This document shows positions 52,541 to 63,943 of a stretch of DNA of 64,000 nucleotides, piece after piece. Under the pieces are notes generated by a model. It saw nothing but the letters and a program-made list of their open reading frames with translations. It was not told the DNA's origin and made no database searches. This stretch comes from Actinomycetota bacterium (GTDB lineage: Bacteria; Actinomycetota; Thermoleophilia; Gaiellales; F1-60-MAGs149): contig VGBM01000002.1 in NCBI GenBank assembly GCA_016870485.1, forward strand, positions 1-64,000, in the 5' to 3' direction. Both the position numbers and the translations under genes were made by a program. Position 1 is the first letter of the stretch. Each line of letters opens with the position of its first letter.

Positions 52541-53056
52541 ATGGACGGACCGTCGCACCGTCGCCGCATCGCCGTCGAGGCGGAGACCCGTCTTCGTTGT
52601 GCGATCATCACGATCTCCGATACACGCACGGTCGACGACGACGTCAGCGGCGATACGATCATGCGCGCGCTGACGGACGACGGGCACGAGGTGATCTACC
52701 GCACCATCGTCCCCGACGACGGAGAGCGGATTCTGGCGGCCCTGGACGAGGCACTCGCCCTGAACGTTGCCGTCATCGTGACCAACGGGGGAACGGGTAT
52801 CGCCAGGCGCGATGTTACCTTCGAGTTCCTCCAGGGACGTCTCGAACGGACGCTCCCGGGGTTCGGAGAGTTGTTCCGAGCGTTGTCTTTTCCAGAGATC
52901 GGACCGGCGGCAATCCTCACCCGCGCGACCGCCGGAACAATCGCCGAGACCCTCGTCTTCGTGCTACCCGGATCCCCGCATGCGGTCGAAACCGCTCTTG
53001 ACGGCCTGATCCTGCCAGACCTTCCACACCTCGCCTGGGAGATCACCCGTCGCTGA
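52541..53056 (+). CDS. moaB: MoaB/Mog-family protein
   Basis: This 171-residue protein has the MoaB/MogA core: CAIITISDTRT, DDDVSGDTIMRAL, VIVTNGGTGIARRDVTFEFL and the phosphate loop LPGSPHAVETALDGLILPDLPHL. Family members adenylylate molybdopterin. No other moa gene is present and it follows the WD40 gene by 2 bases in the Zur-type operon, so a role in zinc homeostasis or cofactor repair is possible but unproven. Its end overlaps the next gene by 14 bases. Confidence 0.9.
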   Translation: MDGPSHRRRIAVEAETRLRCAIITISDTRTVDDDVSGDTIMRALTDDGHEVIYRTIVPDDGERILAALDEALALNVAVIVTNGGTGIARRDVTFEFLQGRLERTLPGFGELFRALSFPEIGPAAILTRATAGTIAETLVFVLPGSPHAVETALDGLILPDLPHLAWEITRR

Positions 53057-53834
53057 TACGCCAGCGCCGAACCGTTGCGATGACCGCGGTCCGCTCCACC
53101 ACCCCGGCCGCCACGAGGCCAATCGCCGCCGGGACCGTGGCTGGGAGGAAGTCGACCCACTGGAAGAGGACGCCGAGCAGCATGCCGCCGACGGCGCAGC
53201 CGAGGACGGCGGCGATCGCGGCGCGGCGCGAGACCGCGACGACCGCCCCAACCAGCGCGGCGATGTAGGCGTCGCCCCAGCCCATCGTCGCGCCCTCGAG
53301 GCGGAGCTCCTGGAGCGACGGCAGCCCCGCGGGCGGCGCGGCCGCGCCGAGCGCCTGCGCGACGGGCTGGACCTCGATCTGCGAGACCTGCCAGATATCG
53401 AGCCCGGTCGCGAGCAGCACGCCGACGACGAGCGCCCAGCGCGGCGCGACCCAGCCCGTCAGCCGCGCGAGGGTCACGGCGGCGAGGATGATCAGGAGGT
53501 CCGCGGCGAGCTCGGGCCAGACGCCCGGCCCGAGCGCGGCCGCCGCCCACCACAAAAGCGGTGCCGCCAGCGCGAGCGGGATCGCCCAGCGGCGCACGTG
53601 GAGGCCGGCGACGAGGGCGAGGAACGGCACAGCGAAGGCGGCGAGCGCCGTCGCGTACTCGACGCCCTCGGGCCAGCGGCCGAGGACGACCACCATCCCG
53701 CCGATCGCGGCCAGCGGGATCAGTCCGAGCGCCGGGTGCCGGCGGATCGGCGGCAGCTCGCCCGGATCGCGGACGAGCCCGACCGCCAGCGCCTGCAGCA
53801 GGACCAGCACGAGGAAGGGCCAGCCGTACGGCAT
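53043..53834 (-). CDS. Multi-helix membrane protein with GxGD motif
   Basis: This 263-residue protein has eight or nine helices. An Asp (about 146) in LLATGLDIWQV and a second Asp (about 188) in ATMGWGDAYIAALVGAVVAV resemble the two catalytic Asp of GxGD aspartyl proteases (prepilin peptidases, presenilin-like). The MGWGD...AAL context is closest to prepilin peptidase. The spacing is shorter than usual and no prepilin genes are nearby, so this is a hypothesis. It starts at ATG 53834. The high G+C marks a return to the chromosome backbone. Confidence 0.6.
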   Translation of the reverse strand: MPYGWPFLVLVLLQALAVGLVRDPGELPPIRRHPALGLIPLAAIGGMVVVLGRWPEGVEYATALAAFAVPFLALVAGLHVRRWAIPLALAAPLLWWAAAALGPGVWPELAADLLIILAAVTLARLTGWVAPRWALVVGVLLATGLDIWQVSQIEVQPVAQALGAAAPPAGLPSLQELRLEGATMGWGDAYIAALVGAVVAVSRRAAIAAVLGCAVGGMLLGVLFQWVDFLPATVPAAIGLVAAGVVERTAVIATVRRWRISDG

Positions 53835-53884
53835 GCGCCCAGCCTAGAGGCCCGGCGGCCCGGGACGCCGCCGACAGGTGCCCA

Positions 53885-53958
53885 TCGGGGTGCCCAGATT
53901 CGAACTGGGGACCTCTCCGACCCGAACGGAGCGCGCTACCAGGCTGCGCCACACCCCG
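53885..53958 (-). tRNA. tRNA-Pro (CGG)
   Basis: The 74-nt gene has acceptor arms CGGGGTG/CACCCCG, anticodon CGG in loop TTCGGGT, T-arm CCCAG-TTCGAAT-CTGGG and discriminator A. CCA is not encoded. A CATACT on the minus strand about 10 bases upstream may be the -10. It lies between the GxGD protein gene and rnj. Confidence 0.95.
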
Positions 53959-54040
53959 GGCGGTCGGGAGTATGGCAGAAAGCCGGTCGCGGGCCCGTCG
54001 CCCGGCGCAGGCCCCCACCGCCTCGCGGTACCGTACGCAG

Positions 54041-55399
54041 GTGCCGAACCCAATCCGCATCACGCCGATAGGCGGACTCGGCGAAGTCGGCCGCAACATG
54101 ATGGTGCTCGAGCACGACGACGTGCGCATCGTCATCGACTGCGGCATCGGCTTCCCGCACGGCTCCGAGCGCGGGCTCGGCGTCGAGACGTACCTGCCCG
54201 ACGTGCGCGTGATGCGCGGGCGCCCCGTCGACGCCGTGCTCCTGACGCACGCGCACGACGACCACTGCGCCGCCCTCGCCCACCTGATCCGCTCGGGCAC
54301 CCCGATCGGGCGGATCGTGTCCCTGCCCTTCACCACGGCGATGGTCGAGACGAAGCTGTCCGAGCACGACCTGCCCGTGCCGCCCATCGTGAGCGTCGCC
54401 CCGGGCGACCCCGTCGAGATCGGGCCGATCCGCGCCGAGTTCGTGCGCATGGCCCACTCGATCCCCGACGCGGCCGGCATCGCGCTGACCACCTCGATCG
54501 GGACGATCGTGCTGACGGGCGACTACAAGCTCGACGCGACCGGCCAGGACCAGCGCCGCCAGGTCGACCGCGCGCGGCTGACCGCGCTCGGCGACGCCGG
54601 CGTGGTCGCGATGCTCGGCGACTCGACGAACGCCGACCTGCCGGGCCGCACGCCGTCGGAGGCGACGACGATCGAGCCCCTCAACGACGTGATCGACGAG
54701 GCGCCCGGCCGGATCATCCTGACCAGCTTCTCGTCGCAGATCGACCGCATCGACCACGCGATCCTCGCCGCCGACCGCACGCACCGCCAGGTGATGCTGC
54801 TCGGCCGCTCGATGCGCCGCAACGTCAAGATCGCGGAGCGCCTGAAGGAGATCCACTCGCCCAACCTGCCGACCCTCGGCAAGCGCGAGGTCGAGGGCAA
54901 CCCCAAGGCGATGATCATCTGCACGGGCTCGCAGGCGGAGGAGTTCGCGGTGCTGTGCCGCGCCGCGCGCGGCGAGCACCCCGAGCTCAACCCCGGCAAC
55001 GGCGACACCGTGATCTTCGCGTCGCGTCCCGTCCCCGGCAACGAGGGCCCCGTCGAGGAGCTGCAGGCGATGCTGCGGATGCGCGGCGCCCGCGTCGTCA
55101 CCCACCACGACGCCCCGATCCACGTCTCGGGCCACGCCCGCGCCGACGAGATCGGCGAGATGGTGCGCATGCTGCGCCCGACGAGCGTGATCCCGGTGCA
55201 CGGCGAGCGCTACATGCTCGAGGCGCAGGCCCGGATCGCCACCGAGAACGGCGTCGACCCGACCAACGCGCACGTCGGCCAGAACGGCGACGTGATCGAG
55301 ATCTCCGCGACGGGCCTGAAGCTGGCCGACCAGGTCGAGGCGATCGCGGTGCCCGCGGGCTCCGACGGCCTGCCCCTGGAGGCGGGCGAGCCGGGATGA
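54041..55399 (+). CDS. rnj: Ribonuclease J, short form
   Basis: This 452-residue metallo-beta-lactamase/beta-CASP enzyme degrades and matures RNA. It has THAHDDHCAAL (metal motif near 73), TGDYKLD, LGDSTNAD, ICTGSQAEEFAVL and the beta-CASP end VSGHARADEIGEMVRMLRPTSVIPVHGE. Usual RNase J is about 550 residues; the C-terminal domain that promotes dimerisation is missing. GTG 54041 is the start. Its stop overlaps the Nif3-like gene (ATGA). Confidence 0.9.
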   Translation: MPNPIRITPIGGLGEVGRNMMVLEHDDVRIVIDCGIGFPHGSERGLGVETYLPDVRVMRGRPVDAVLLTHAHDDHCAALAHLIRSGTPIGRIVSLPFTTAMVETKLSEHDLPVPPIVSVAPGDPVEIGPIRAEFVRMAHSIPDAAGIALTTSIGTIVLTGDYKLDATGQDQRRQVDRARLTALGDAGVVAMLGDSTNADLPGRTPSEATTIEPLNDVIDEAPGRIILTSFSSQIDRIDHAILAADRTHRQVMLLGRSMRRNVKIAERLKEIHSPNLPTLGKREVEGNPKAMIICTGSQAEEFAVLCRAARGEHPELNPGNGDTVIFASRPVPGNEGPVEELQAMLRMRGARVVTHHDAPIHVSGHARADEIGEMVRMLRPTSVIPVHGERYMLEAQARIATENGVDPTNAHVGQNGDVIEISATGLKLADQVEAIAVPAGSDGLPLEAGEPG

Positions 55400-56160
55400 G
55401 TCCCGTGCGGCTCGCGGACCTCGTCGCCTGGATGGACGAGGCGCTTGCCACGCCGTCCTTCCGGGACTACGGCCCGAACGGCCTGCAGGTCGTCGGCGCC
55501 GACGAGGTGACGCGCCTCGCCACCGCGGTCTCCGTCTCGCTCGACGTGATCGAGCGGGCCGCGGCCGACGGCGCCCAGGCCCTCCTGGTCCACCACGGCC
55601 TCTTCTGGGACGGCGCGGACATGGCGATCGGCGTGCTGGAGCGCCGCCGCCTCGAGGCCCTCTTCGCGGCCGACCTGTCCCTGATCGCCTACCACCTCCC
55701 GCTCGACGCCCATCCCGAGGTCGGCAACAACGCGCGGCTCGCGGACCTGCTCGGGCTCGAGGGGCGCGCGCCCTTCGGCGACCACCGCGGTGTCCTGCTC
55801 GGTGTGCGGGGCGCGCTGCCCGCGCCGGAGGCCCCCGCCGACCTCGCGGCACGGCTGGGGGCGGCGATCGGCTCGACGCCGCTCGTCCTGCCCGGCGGTG
55901 ACCATCCCGTCCGCACCGTCGGCGTGGTCTCCGGCGGTGCCGCGCGCGACATCCGGCAGGCCGCCGCGGCCGGCCTCGACGCCTTCATCACGGGCGAGCC
56001 GAGCGAGGACGCACCGTACCTGGCCCGCGAGCTCAGCGTGCACTTCATCGCCGCCGGCCACAACGCCACGGAGACGCTCGGCGTCCAGGCCCTCGCCGCC
56101 CGCGCAGCCGAGCGGTTCGGGATCGGGACCGCGTTCCTCCCGGTCGACAACCCGGTGTAG
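55396..56160 (+). CDS. Nif3-like dinuclear metal centre protein
   Basis: This 254-residue protein of the NIF3/DUF34 family has VHHGLFWDG (metal His pair near 65), LIAYHLPLDAHPEVGNNARLADLLGL, a central GVVSGGAARDI, EPSEDAPYLARELSVHFIAAGHNATETLGVQAL (C-terminal ligands). It is sometimes described as a GTP cyclohydrolase-like or metal-binding repair protein, and function is not established. ATG 55396 overlaps the rnj stop. Confidence 0.9.
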   Translation: MSPVRLADLVAWMDEALATPSFRDYGPNGLQVVGADEVTRLATAVSVSLDVIERAAADGAQALLVHHGLFWDGADMAIGVLERRRLEALFAADLSLIAYHLPLDAHPEVGNNARLADLLGLEGRAPFGDHRGVLLGVRGALPAPEAPADLAARLGAAIGSTPLVLPGGDHPVRTVGVVSGGAARDIRQAAAAGLDAFITGEPSEDAPYLARELSVHFIAAGHNATETLGVQALAARAAERFGIGTAFLPVDNPV

Positions 56161-56190
56161 ACCGCCCCGGCGGGCGCTACGCTCGCGCCC

Positions 56191-57309
56191 GTGGACGCCC
56201 GTGGACCCGCAGCCCTGCGCATGCGCACCGGCGCGGCCTGGCGGACCGTGCCCCGCCCCGTCCTCGACGCCCGCGTGGCCGAGTATGCGGGCGGCCTGCT
56301 CGAGGCCGGCTGCCGGCCGGGCGACCTGCTCGCGCTCGAGGAGGCCCGCGACGGCGAGGTGCTCGCGCTCGTCCTCGCCGCCCTCGACGCCGGCCTCGCC
56401 GTCCGGCTCGGACGCGCCGAGCCGCCCTTCGCCGCGGCGTTCGCGGCCGAGCCCGCCCGCGCGGCCGAGCTCGCCGCCCTGGCCGGGATCGATCAGCTGC
56501 GGGTGCCCGTGCCCACGGCCCGCGACCGCGGCGTCAGCCTCGAGCGGCTGGCCGCCCACGGCGTCCTGCGCGCGGCCCGCGAGGGTCCCCTGCCCGCGGA
56601 CGCCGCCCCGACGGCACCCGCGCTCCTGACCGCGGGCGGCGCCGTCCTCACGCGCACCGAGCTGGACGCCGGCGTGCGCGCCCTGCACGAGGTCGGCGAC
56701 CTCCTGCGCCCGGACACGACGCTGCTGATCGCCGTGCCGCTCGAACGCCCCTGGATCGTCGCCCTCGCCCTCGCCGCGCTCGCGACGGGCACCGCCGTGG
56801 CGATCGGCCGGATCGGCGACGCCGAGGAGCTCGGCCCGGACGTCGTGGTGGCGACGCGGGCCGCCGTCGAGGGCCTCGCGGGCGAGCTGGACGAGCCGGG
56901 CCGGCGCGCCCGCGCCCGCAGCCTGCGCATCCAGCGCGGCGACGCCGAGCGCCCGTCGCGCCTGATGGAGACGGCGCGCCAGCTCGGCCGCGGCCGGGGC
57001 GTGCGCCCCGCCCGCTGCCTGATCGTCCCCGACGGCGTGATTCCGCGCGACCTCTGCACCGACCTCCACGTCGGCGGCACGACGGTGCTCCACGCGGCCG
57101 TGGACGACCGCGCCGCCGCGCCCCTCGCCCTCAACCGGCCGCACCGCTACCGCTTCGACGCCCTCGGCCTGCCCCTGCCTGAGCACCGGGCGACGGCGGC
57201 GGGCGGGCGCCTCGCGGTCGAAGGCCCGGCCGTCACCGGCGGCCGCCTGGCGGACGGCGTCCCGGCCCGCGGCGGACCCGACGGGTTCCTGCTGCCTCAG
57301 GGCCCCTGA
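56191..57309 (+). CDS. Degenerate AMP-binding-enzyme-like protein
   Basis: This 372-residue Ala/Arg/Leu-rich protein weakly resembles the N-terminal domain of ANL (acyl-CoA synthetase) enzymes: TGAAWRTVPRPVLDARVAEYAGGLLEAGCRPGDLLALEE, then ALDAGLAVRL and a second section ALLTAGGAVLTRTELDAGVRALHEVGDLLRPDTTLLIAVPLERPWIVALALAALATG. It lacks the ATP P-loop, the A5 and A8 motifs and the C-terminal domain, so adenylation is unlikely. It may be a binding protein or an inactivated relative. GTG 56191 start. Confidence 0.6.
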   Translation: MDARGPAALRMRTGAAWRTVPRPVLDARVAEYAGGLLEAGCRPGDLLALEEARDGEVLALVLAALDAGLAVRLGRAEPPFAAAFAAEPARAAELAALAGIDQLRVPVPTARDRGVSLERLAAHGVLRAAREGPLPADAAPTAPALLTAGGAVLTRTELDAGVRALHEVGDLLRPDTTLLIAVPLERPWIVALALAALATGTAVAIGRIGDAEELGPDVVVATRAAVEGLAGELDEPGRRARARSLRIQRGDAERPSRLMETARQLGRGRGVRPARCLIVPDGVIPRDLCTDLHVGGTTVLHAAVDDRAAAPLALNRPHRYRFDALGLPLPEHRATAAGGRLAVEGPAVTGGRLADGVPARGGPDGFLLPQGP

Positions 57310-57347
57310 GATAGGGTGAGTCGGGCCCGCGGGGCCCCGTCCACGCC

Positions 57348-61240
<3,893 letters not shown>

Positions 61241-61304
61241 CTAGGCGGCGGTCCGGCGGCGGTGCCGCCGCGAAACGGCGCTTGGAGGCCGCTACCCTAC
61301 GCCT

Positions 61305-61862
61305 ATGCCGTCCAGCCACCTGACGCCGCTCCAGCAACAGATCTACTGGTCGGCGCCCTCAGCGGTGATCGAGCGCGGCCGGCGGCGCACCTCCTTCGGG
61401 GTACTCCTGATCCTCGGCTGCGAGCGCCTTCTGCGCGAGGGTCGCCTGCGCGGGCGCCAGGCCCGCCTCGCCGCCGCCCAGGCCCAGGCCGCGCGCCTCC
61501 TGGCCGTCGAGGCCACGGACGCCCGCTGGCCGACGCGCCGCGGCGACGCGCTGCGCAAGGACGGCGACAACCTCGCGGCCGCCCTCGCTGCGAAGGCCGC
61601 CGGCGACGAGCCCTCCCCCGCGGCCTGCCTGATCAGCGCCTGTGACCTGCTCGAGGAGGTCGTCGAGTGGCTGCAGGACGGCGACCTGCTCGGCGCCGCC
61701 GCCCCCGCCGCGATCGACCGCCTGCGCGTCGCGCAGGCGCTCCTGCGCGAGCACCGCTTCGACGGCGAGGAGCGCGACGACCTGCCGCCGCCGAGCCGCC
61801 TGGACCTCGTCGTGGACGAGCAGTCCCGCTCGGCGCCGAGCGCCTGGCTCGACGAGGACTGA
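61305..61862 (+). CDS. Hypothetical helical protein
   Basis: This 185-residue cytosolic protein is helical and Ala/Arg/Leu-rich. Its first half has TPLQQQIYWSAPSAVIERGRRRTSFGVLLILGCERLLREGRL, and its end is acidic. I do not recognise a family. Its position between HAD and surE gives little clue. It starts at ATG 61305, and a bidirectional hairpin lies 0-20 bases after the stop. Confidence 0.65.
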   Translation: MPSSHLTPLQQQIYWSAPSAVIERGRRRTSFGVLLILGCERLLREGRLRGRQARLAAAQAQAARLLAVEATDARWPTRRGDALRKDGDNLAAALAAKAAGDEPSPAACLISACDLLEEVVEWLQDGDLLGAAAPAAIDRLRVAQALLREHRFDGEERDDLPPPSRLDLVVDEQSRSAPSAWLDED

Positions 61863-61881
61863 GCGACCGGGGCCCGGTCGC
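61863..61881. terminator. Bidirectional hairpin between convergent genes
   Basis: GCGACCGG and CCGGTCGC form a perfect 8-bp stem with a 3-nt loop in the 24-base gap between the convergent hypothetical gene and surE. Confidence 0.65.
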
Positions 61882-61886
61882 CCGGC

Positions 61887-62672
61887 TCACGCGTCGGCGA
61901 CGAGCGCGTCAAGCCGCGCGAGGAGCTCCGGCCCCTCGGGATGCTCGGGGTCCACGTGCAGCGCCGTCAGGGCCGCGTAGCCTTCCACGATCGCCGCGAA
62001 GTCCGTCCCGGGCTCGCGGTGGTAGTCGGAGTCGGCGCCGTAGAGCCGGAAACGCCGGCGCCCATCGGCCTGCTCCACGAAGGCGACCCGGTCCGACCAG
62101 ATGCGCCGGCCGAGCCGCGCCATCCGCACGCCGCGCGCGAGCCCGGCGGGACAGTTGAGGTTGAGCACGACATCGCGCCCGAGGCGCCCAGCGGCGAGCT
62201 CGGCGGCCAGCACCGGCACCAGCCGCTGCGCCGTCCCGAACGAGTACGCGCCGCCCGCAATGTGGTGGATCTCGCCGGAGTCGGGCTGCTGCGAGACGGC
62301 GAGCCCAGGCCGACCGAGCAGCACCCCCTCCATCGCCGCCGCCACCGTGCCGGAGTAGGTCACGTCGTCGCCGAGGTTGACGCCGAGGTTGGCGCCGGCC
62401 ACCACCACGTCGAAGGGTCCGCCGACGAGCCCGACGTCGGCGAAGCGGACGCAGTCGACGGGCGTGCCCGTCAGGGCGTGGGCCTCAACGGCGCCCGGCA
62501 CGTCGCGCGCCTCGACCTCGAGCTCGTCGCGGATCGTGATGCCGCGGGCGACCGCCGACTGGTTGTCCCGGGGGGCGACCACGACCACCTCGAAGGCCCC
62601 GGAGAGCGCTACGGCGAGCGCGTGCAGCCCGGGCGAGTCGATGCCGTCGTCGTTGGTCAGGAGCACGCGCAT
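61887..62672 (-). CDS. surE: 5'/3'-nucleotidase SurE
   Basis: This 261-residue phosphatase has LLTNDDGIDSPGL (metal Asp pair at about 8-9), VVVAPRDNQSAVARGITI, LTGTPVDCV, VVAGANLGVNLGDDVTYSGTVAAAMEG and a C-terminal loop with TDFAAIVEGYAALT. It hydrolyses nucleoside monophosphates and short polyphosphate. ATG 62672 start; the next gene upstream is truA. Confidence 0.94.
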   Translation of the reverse strand: MRVLLTNDDGIDSPGLHALAVALSGAFEVVVVAPRDNQSAVARGITIRDELEVEARDVPGAVEAHALTGTPVDCVRFADVGLVGGPFDVVVAGANLGVNLGDDVTYSGTVAAAMEGVLLGRPGLAVSQQPDSGEIHHIAGGAYSFGTAQRLVPVLAAELAAGRLGRDVVLNLNCPAGLARGVRMARLGRRIWSDRVAFVEQADGRRRFRLYGADSDYHREPGTDFAAIVEGYAALTALHVDPEHPEGPELLARLDALVADA

Positions 62673-62714
62673 GGCCAAACCACGATACCCGGGACCCGGC
62701 CGCACCGGACCGGG

Positions 62715-63461
62715 TCAGTCCCCGTAGTCGATGCGTTCGAGGCAGAGCCCGTGCGGCGGCGCGGTCCAGCCCGCGTCGGCGCGTGGGCACCCCTCGAGGA
62801 GCCCCGGGAAGGCATCCGGGTCGGTGCCGCGGTCGCCGCGCGCCGTCTCCACCATCGTGCCCACCAGCGTGCGCACCATGTGGCGCAGGAACGCGTTGGC
62901 GGTGATCTCGAAGCGCAGCCCGCGCTCCGTCTCCTCCCAGCGCGCGTCGAGCACCGTGCGCGTGAACGTGCGGTGCTGCGTCTCCGCCGGCGTGAACGCC
63001 GTGAAGTCGTGCTCGCCGACGATCGCGGCCGCCATCCGGTCGAGGATGCCGCGGTCGAGCGGGCGCGGCTCGTGCAGCTCGCGGCGGCTCAGCAGGGGGT
63101 CGCGGACCGGCCGGAGCCGCACCGCGTAGACGTAGGAGCGCGAGCGCGCCGAGAAGCGCGCGCTGAAGTCCGGCGCGGCCTCCTGCGCCGCGTGCACGGC
63201 GACGTCGTCGGGCAGGAGGTCGTTGAGGGCGCGCGGCAGGCTCTCGACGGGTGGGCCGCCGGCGAGGGCGACGCTGACGACCTGGCCCGTGGCGTGCACA
63301 CCCGTGTCGGTGCGCCCCGCGACCACCACCTCCCCCACGCCCGCATGGAGCGCCACCAGGGCCCGGGTCAGCTCGCCCTCGACCGTGCGGGCGTGGTGCT
63401 GGGCGGCCCAGCCCTGGAAGCCCGTGCCGTCGTAGGCGAGGTCGAGGCGGGTCGGGCGCAC
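62715..63461 (-). CDS. truA: tRNA pseudouridine(38-40) synthase TruA
   Basis: This 248-residue enzyme has LDLAYDGTGFQGWAAQ, the catalytic Asp in VAGRTDTGVHATGQV near residues 50-58, RSYVYAV, and NAFLRHMVRTLVGTMVETARG near 195-212. It modifies U38-U40 in many tRNAs. GTG 63461 is the start, one base after the DoxX-like stop, so they are one operon. Length is normal for bacterial TruA. Confidence 0.95.
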   Translation of the reverse strand: MRPTRLDLAYDGTGFQGWAAQHHARTVEGELTRALVALHAGVGEVVVAGRTDTGVHATGQVVSVALAGGPPVESLPRALNDLLPDDVAVHAAQEAAPDFSARFSARSRSYVYAVRLRPVRDPLLSRRELHEPRPLDRGILDRMAAAIVGEHDFTAFTPAETQHRTFTRTVLDARWEETERGLRFEITANAFLRHMVRTLVGTMVETARGDRGTDPDAFPGLLEGCPRADAGWTAPPHGLCLERIDYGD

Positions 63462-63462
63462 G

Positions 63463-63936
63463 TTACGGGTCGATGCGGTTGAGGAGCTGCGCACCCCCAC
63501 CGCCCCGCCAGACCACGAGCAGGCAGCCGACCGCGATCGCGGCCGGGAGCCACAGCGCGAGGCCGCGGTCGACGCGGCCCGCCGTGGCCACGGCCGCGAG
63601 GCACGTGAGGAGCGCGGCGAGGGCCGCGAGCCGCGGCGCGAGGCCGAGCACGAGCGCCACGCCCGCGAGCACGAGCAGGCTCCCGCCGACCCACAGAAGC
63701 GGCGCCGGCGCGGGCAGGCCCCAGTCGGTCGCCGCGGCCGCGAGGTCGGCGTGGCCGCGCAGGATGCGCACCGCGAGGACAAGCGCCCCGGCTCCGCAGA
63801 CGAGCCGTACGAGCAGGAGGAGGAGCGCCGCGAAGCCGCGCTGGCCGCGGTCGCCGGGGATGCCGCCCGCGATCAGGCTGGGCGGCGGGGCGGGGATGCC
63901 GCCCTCGATCAGGCTGCGCTCGCCGGGGTCCGCCAT
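63463..63936 (-). CDS. DoxX-like four-helix membrane protein
   Basis: This 157-residue protein has a Pro/Gly-rich start with two similar units (SLIEGGIPAPPP and SLIAGGIPGDRG) and four hydrophobic helices (ALLLLLVRLVCGAGALVLAVRIL, LLWVGGSLLVLAGVALVLG, LAALAALLTCLAAVATA and ALWLPAAIAVGCLLVVW). It fits DoxX-type proteins of poorly defined function. ATG 63936 start. It precedes truA by 1 base. Confidence 0.75.
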   Translation of the reverse strand: MADPGERSLIEGGIPAPPPSLIAGGIPGDRGQRGFAALLLLLVRLVCGAGALVLAVRILRGHADLAAAATDWGLPAPAPLLWVGGSLLVLAGVALVLGLAPRLAALAALLTCLAAVATAGRVDRGLALWLPAAIAVGCLLVVWRGGGGAQLLNRIDP

Positions 63937-63943
63937 CGGGCCC

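Noticed and set aside
52541-53056. A molybdenum cofactor cluster
   Set aside because: Only moaB is present; no moaA, moaC, moaD, moaE or moeA genes surround it.
53885-53958. tRNA-Pro as the attachment site of the zinc island
   Set aside because: It is more than 800 bases beyond the compositional edge, no integrase is present, and no second copy of the tRNA end was found at the other boundary.
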